Made by a program: the position numbers and the translations under genes. DNA of 64,000 bases, from positions 5,704,001 to 5,768,000 of the forward strand of contig NZ_CP176395.1 in the NCBI RefSeq assembly GCF_046244365.1, read 5' to 3'. Positions 60,728 through 64,000 of the stretch are shown in pieces. Origin of the DNA: Paenibacillus_V sp046244365. GTDB lineage: Bacteria > Bacillota > Bacilli > Paenibacillales > NBRC-103111. A model generated the notes under the pieces. It saw nothing but the letters and a program-made list of their open reading frames with translations. It searched no databases and was not told where the DNA came from. Numbering within the stretch: position 1 is the first letter of the stretch; every line of letters starts with the position of its first letter.

Positions 60728-62989
60728 CTACATTTCTTTACGCAGCTTATGCGTGATGGACGACGCCTTTAACCATTCCTCCGGCGTTATCGGGTTATTG
60801 CTGTACTTGGCTTTCTCGAAAATGGCCAGCAGCGTTTCGAGATCCTTCGCCAGCCAGGCGTCCTTGCGAATCCAGCGGCCCATCGTTTCACGGGCGGTCT
60901 CATGCTCGTAAGCGGCGTAGCCTTTGCGCCTGGAACGGCGCAGCAGCTTCCCGTATGCGACGATCACCTGCTGGTTTAAGGTTGCCGGTTCGCGTTTGCG
61001 GCTAAGCTTCTCCAGCCAGCTGATCCGTCTAAGCTGCTTCGCAAGCGGTCTGCGATAACGCCAGACAAGCACGGCCAGCGCGGCGGCAAGAAGCACGGAT
61101 CCGGTAATTACGGCTATCGGCTTGCCCCAGTTCCGGGGCTCCGCTTCCACAGGAGCCGCAGTCGTTTCCGACGGCTCCGTGATCGGCTCGACGACTGGCT
61201 CGTCGGCCGGTTTGAGGTTGGGCAGCGCAAATCCGCTTGTCGGTTCGAACGGAATCCATCCCCAGCCCGTAAAATACACTTCCACCCAGGAATGCGCATG
61301 CGAGTTGCGGACCGTGAACACGGCGGGTCCGTTGACGTCGATGAGGCCTTCCGGCAAGGTTCCCCGGGAAAGGAGCTCCTCCTGATTCGTCTCGCCGGGC
61401 GCATAGCCTTTGACCCAACGGGTCGGAAGGCCGACAGATCGCGCCAGCACAGCCATCGCAGTCGAATAATAGTCGCAGTACCCTTCCTTGAGCTCGAACA
61501 GGAAGCGGTCCACGAAATCCCTGCTTCTGCCGGTCGTCGGAGGTTTGTTGTTGTATTTGTAATTCGTCTGCAAATACTGTTCGATTTTTTTGGCTTTGTC
61601 GTACGGGTTGGCTGCGCTCTGCGTAATGTCCAGCGCCAATTGACGCACGCGGGGAGGCAGCGTAGTCGGAAGCTGCAAGTAGTCGGCCAACGCCTGACGG
61701 TCAGGCTGCTCGAGCGGAGCCGTCCGTAAACCCGTTTCGTCGATGAACGGAACTTGGGAAACGAGCGTGTACGTCTTCGGATACTGGATCCGGTTCGTCC
61801 TCGTCGCTTCCGGCCACTTCAGCGAAGCCTGCCCGGCCGACCATTGCAGCCGCTCGATTCCCGTCGCCGCATTATTGATGCTTTCCACCTTCGAAATGGC
61901 AAACGCCCCGAACAGAACCGGAAATTGTTCTTCCTTCTCGATCGTTACCGTTTGGCGAACCTCGACCATTTTCGTCTTGACGTTCTGCATCAGCGGGTCG
62001 GTCGCCAGCGCGCTTCCTGCCGTAATGCCGGTCTGGCCGGGCTGCTTCTCGGACTCGGCCGCCTCCCAGCCGGTCCCGTTATAGAACGACCGGGTTTCGC
62101 CGCGCCAATAGCTGCGATTCGAGGAGTCGATCGTCATGACGACCGAATAGTCGAATTCGAACCCGCCTCCCAAGCTCTCGTCGTTACGGCTGTATCCCGA
62201 AGTCGCGTTTCCGGTGGAACCGATCGAGGATGCCGTAACCTTACCTTTGCCGGATACGGGAATGGCTTCGCCCTTCCAGTTTTTGTACATCGTATACGGG
62301 TCGGTCAAAAGATTGCCCGTCTCCGGTGCAATCGCCCCGAATCCCATCGTTAGGACGAGCAAAAGAAAAATGGTAACCGCAAAGGTGGCAGGGTAGTCGG
62401 CAATATGAGACCAGCCGGTCGGACTTTTGCTTTTGAGCTGAACCAGATGGCGAACAACCAGCAAACAGAGTCCGCTGCAAATGATCAGCGCCAGCTCATC
62501 CCATAAGATGATCAGACTGAACGAATCCCGTATGCCCAAAGCCAGTACGCTGAACAGCATGACGATATAGATGCGGCTCTTCTTGCGCACATACCACATC
62601 GTAAACAAGTAAACAAGCCAGGCGCCCAAGCTGAACCAGATGAACGGATGCAGCTGACCCGCATTATCCGCAAACAATTGGCCGAACTTCTTGAAGGACC
62701 GGATGCTGCCTGCGACAGGCTCGTACCCGGCAGTAAAGCCGGTCGCGACCACGACGACGGCAAGCTGCGCGATGAACCGGATCCAGCGGTTGATCCCATA
62801 GAACAGCTCGACGGCAAAAACAAGAACGAGCGTCGCCGTCACCAGCCTAGCCGTTTCGGGCAGCCATACGCCGTCCTCTTCGACGATCCATGAAACGTAC
62901 TGCAGAAGCAGGAAGCCGGCAAAAAGCTTCGTCAGCCTCTCCTGCCAGTCTCCCGCCACGATTTTCCATAGCCAGGATTGCTTCCGCAT
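60728..62989 (-). CDS. TgpA-type membrane transglutaminase-like protein
   Basis: The 753-residue protein has about six N-terminal membrane helices (DUF3488), a long extracellular linker, a transglutaminase-like core, another transmembrane helix (AVITGSVLLAAALAVLVWR), and a C-terminal DUF4129-type cytoplasmic part. The catalytic triad is visible as Cys in EGYCDYYSTAMAVL, His in NSHAHSWVEVYFTGWG and Asp/Pro context in GWIPFEPTSGF. The start at 62989 shares one base with the stop of the DUF58 gene (TGATG). TgpA-DUF58 pairs are common, usually with a MoxR ATPase; that gene should be beyond the window edge. The substrate is unknown. Confidence 0.9.
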   Translation of the reverse strand: MRKQSWLWKIVAGDWQERLTKLFAGFLLLQYVSWIVEEDGVWLPETARLVTATLVLVFAVELFYGINRWIRFIAQLAVVVVATGFTAGYEPVAGSIRSFKKFGQLFADNAGQLHPFIWFSLGAWLVYLFTMWYVRKKSRIYIVMLFSVLALGIRDSFSLIILWDELALIICSGLCLLVVRHLVQLKSKSPTGWSHIADYPATFAVTIFLLLVLTMGFGAIAPETGNLLTDPYTMYKNWKGEAIPVSGKGKVTASSIGSTGNATSGYSRNDESLGGGFEFDYSVVMTIDSSNRSYWRGETRSFYNGTGWEAAESEKQPGQTGITAGSALATDPLMQNVKTKMVEVRQTVTIEKEEQFPVLFGAFAISKVESINNAATGIERLQWSAGQASLKWPEATRTNRIQYPKTYTLVSQVPFIDETGLRTAPLEQPDRQALADYLQLPTTLPPRVRQLALDITQSAANPYDKAKKIEQYLQTNYKYNNKPPTTGRSRDFVDRFLFELKEGYCDYYSTAMAVLARSVGLPTRWVKGYAPGETNQEELLSRGTLPEGLIDVNGPAVFTVRNSHAHSWVEVYFTGWGWIPFEPTSGFALPNLKPADEPVVEPITEPSETTAAPVEAEPRNWGKPIAVITGSVLLAAALAVLVWRYRRPLAKQLRRISWLEKLSRKREPATLNQQVIVAYGKLLRRSRRKGYAAYEHETARETMGRWIRKDAWLAKDLETLLAIFEKAKYSNNPITPEEWLKASSITHKLRKEM

Positions 62990-64000
62990 CAGCTCCGCCC
63001 CCCCAGCGCATTCGAAAGGTCTTGCAAAGACGGAATCGCATAGCCGAGATAGCCGACGGCGTTCAACTGCTTCGTCCAATTATCGCGGCCCTCCGCCATA
63101 TCGCCGCAAATCCACATATGGCAAGCATTCAGCTGCCGCTGATCCAGCCAGCCGAACGTCTGCACGATCTCCTCGCCCTTGGACGGAGATACGATTACCA
63201 TGAACGTCCCCGGGACGAAATGCCGCGACCGGTCGGCCAGCACGCGCTGAAGGCCGTAACTGCTGTCCGCTTCGACATCGGTCAAATGATTCAATATGCT
63301 TTTGAGATGGCCGGTCCCGTTCCGCGGCTCTATGTAGGTCGAGTCCGTACCGACGGACAGCAGACCCAGCGCCAGGTCCCGCTTCATACCGTATTCGAAC
63401 AGCGAAGCCGCCACCGAAACCGCGCGTTCGAACTGCTCGGCTGAGGCGTAATGCTTCGTCCTGCGGTCGAGCACGATCATCGTTTTGGGCAGTGATTCGC
63501 GCTCGAATTCCTTTGATTTCCATGTGCCGGTTTTGGCCGTCGCGTTCCAGTGGATGCGCGATAGCTTATCTCCGTAAATATATTCGCGCACGCCGTTTAT
63601 TTGCGTGGTTTCCCTAACGGCCCGCGTCGTTTGCGAATGATGGTGCATGCCCCTCAGCATGAGGTGCAGCTGCTTCCATTCCTTGATCGGCACGCGCTGC
63701 GGCAGCACGCTGAAGCTGGTCGGGAGACTCATCTCCCCCTTATGCTCGAAGATGCCGAAAATATCCTCCGTCGAGCATTCCGTCGCTTCAAAATGGTAAA
63801 AACCTCGGCGCAGCGGCGGCGTCACGTATTCCACCCATCCTCTGCGGTGCCAATCCAGCACGAGCGACGTATCGAACGACTGCTCGCGCCCGCCTTTGCG
63901 CTTCAGCTTGTCTTTGATCATCACGTACGGCACGGGCCAAAAGCCGGGCACATGTACGTTAAGCTTGACCGTAAGCGACTTGCCCGCTTCGATCTCCTGC
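62989..64000 (-). CDS. DUF58-domain protein, N terminus outside the window
   Basis: The visible 337 residues cover most of a DUF58 protein. The conserved motif YGDKLSRIHWNATAKTGTWKSKEFERE is the family's DxxRxIHWxxTA signature, followed by a vWA-like core (PKTMIVLDRRTK, FEYGMKRDLALGLLSVGTD). The frame stays open to the end of the window, so the start is upstream of 64000; a GTG at 63951 could give a shorter product but is not favoured. It is translationally coupled to the transglutaminase gene. Confidence 0.9.
   Translation of the reverse strand, partial: QEIEAGKSLTVKLNVHVPGFWPVPYVMIKDKLKRKGGREQSFDTSLVLDWHRRGWVEYVTPPLRRGFYHFEATECSTEDIFGIFEHKGEMSLPTSFSVLPQRVPIKEWKQLHLMLRGMHHHSQTTRAVRETTQINGVREYIYGDKLSRIHWNATAKTGTWKSKEFERESLPKTMIVLDRRTKHYASAEQFERAVSVAASLFEYGMKRDLALGLLSVGTDSTYIEPRNGTGHLKSILNHLTDVEADSSYGLQRVLADRSRHFVPGTFMVIVSPSKGEEIVQTFGWLDQRQLNACHMWICGDMAEGRDNWTKQLNAVGYLGYAIPSLQDLSNALGGRS

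Noticed and set aside
60404..60772. Frames encoding repeating Asn-Gln-Glu-Pro (minus) and Arg-Phe-Leu-Val (plus) through the 12-mer array.
   Set aside because: The period of 12 keeps frames open by itself; the starts lie in the terminator or have no SD.
1..64000. tRNA, rRNA, prophage and replication origin.
   Set aside because: No tRNA cloverleaf, rRNA core motif, phage structural gene or DnaA-box cluster was recognised by reading; a covariance search could still detect a small RNA.

Overview
The window is a 64 kb piece of a chromosome from an endospore-forming Firmicute, most likely Paenibacillaceae (Paenibacillus/Cohnella-like). Evidence: spore genes (gpr, spoIIP, a tetraprenyl-curcumene/squalene-hopene cyclase), a CIRCE/HrcA heat-shock operon, a leuS T-box, comE competence genes, and the same gene order as the Bacillus subtilis yqe region, in a moderately GC-rich genome. 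No rRNA, tRNA, CRISPR array, prophage or intact insertion sequence is visible.

Layout. 1-5.1 kb: tail of a UPF0173 hydrolase, ccdC, rlmI, a Na/Pi transporter, nudix-deoC, then a gap. 5.1-17.1 kb (minus strand): mtaB, rsmE, an M50 protease, prmA, a conserved small protein, a yfhD-like gene, then dnaJ, dnaK, grpE, an archaeal-type (group III) chaperonin and hrcA behind a promoter and CIRCE operator. 17.3-25.7 kb (minus): GNAT acetyltransferase, hemW, lepA, a yqxA-like gene, spoIIP, a HAD phosphatase and gpr. 25.9-27.4 kb: rpsT (+) and holA (-). 27.6-29.8 kb: an ECF sigma/anti-sigma pair with a probable self-promoter. 30.1-34.8 kb (+): an IclR regulator with SDR and fumarylacetoacetate-hydrolase-family genes (probable sugar-acid catabolism), then the terpene cyclase. 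34.9-42.0 kb: an Rpn remnant, comEC, comEB, metY and comEA (-), and comER (+). 42.0-47.2 kb (-): a polysaccharide-type group with a membrane glycosyltransferase-like protein, a GT2 synthase carrying c-di-GMP-type MshEN repeats, a coiled-coil protein and a broken mannose-1-phosphate guanylyltransferase. 47.5-56.9 kb (-): leuS with T-box, then the yqe cluster (yqeM, cvfB, rsfS, yqeK, nadD, yhbY, aroE, yqeH, yqeG). 57.1-64 kb: a YerD-type FMN glutamate-synthase-like protein with a roughly 420-residue Gly/Ser repeat tail, two further repeat fields, then a transglutaminase/DUF58 pair running off the end.

Most genes are housekeeping: ribosome maturation, protein folding, tRNA modification, sporulation and competence. 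The unusual items are the group III chaperonin inside the HrcA regulon, the MshEN-GT2 polysaccharide group with its deleted manC, the giant repeat tail and the cluster of three different repeat families at 58.7-60.65 kb, a promoter-to-hairpin unit at 21.3-21.7 kb that looks like an unannotated RNA, palindromes placed over promoters (ECF sigma and IclR genes), and a terminator-bearing leader ahead of comEA. Coordinates of starts were chosen by Shine-Dalgarno (SD) spacing; all family assignments are by eye, without database searches.
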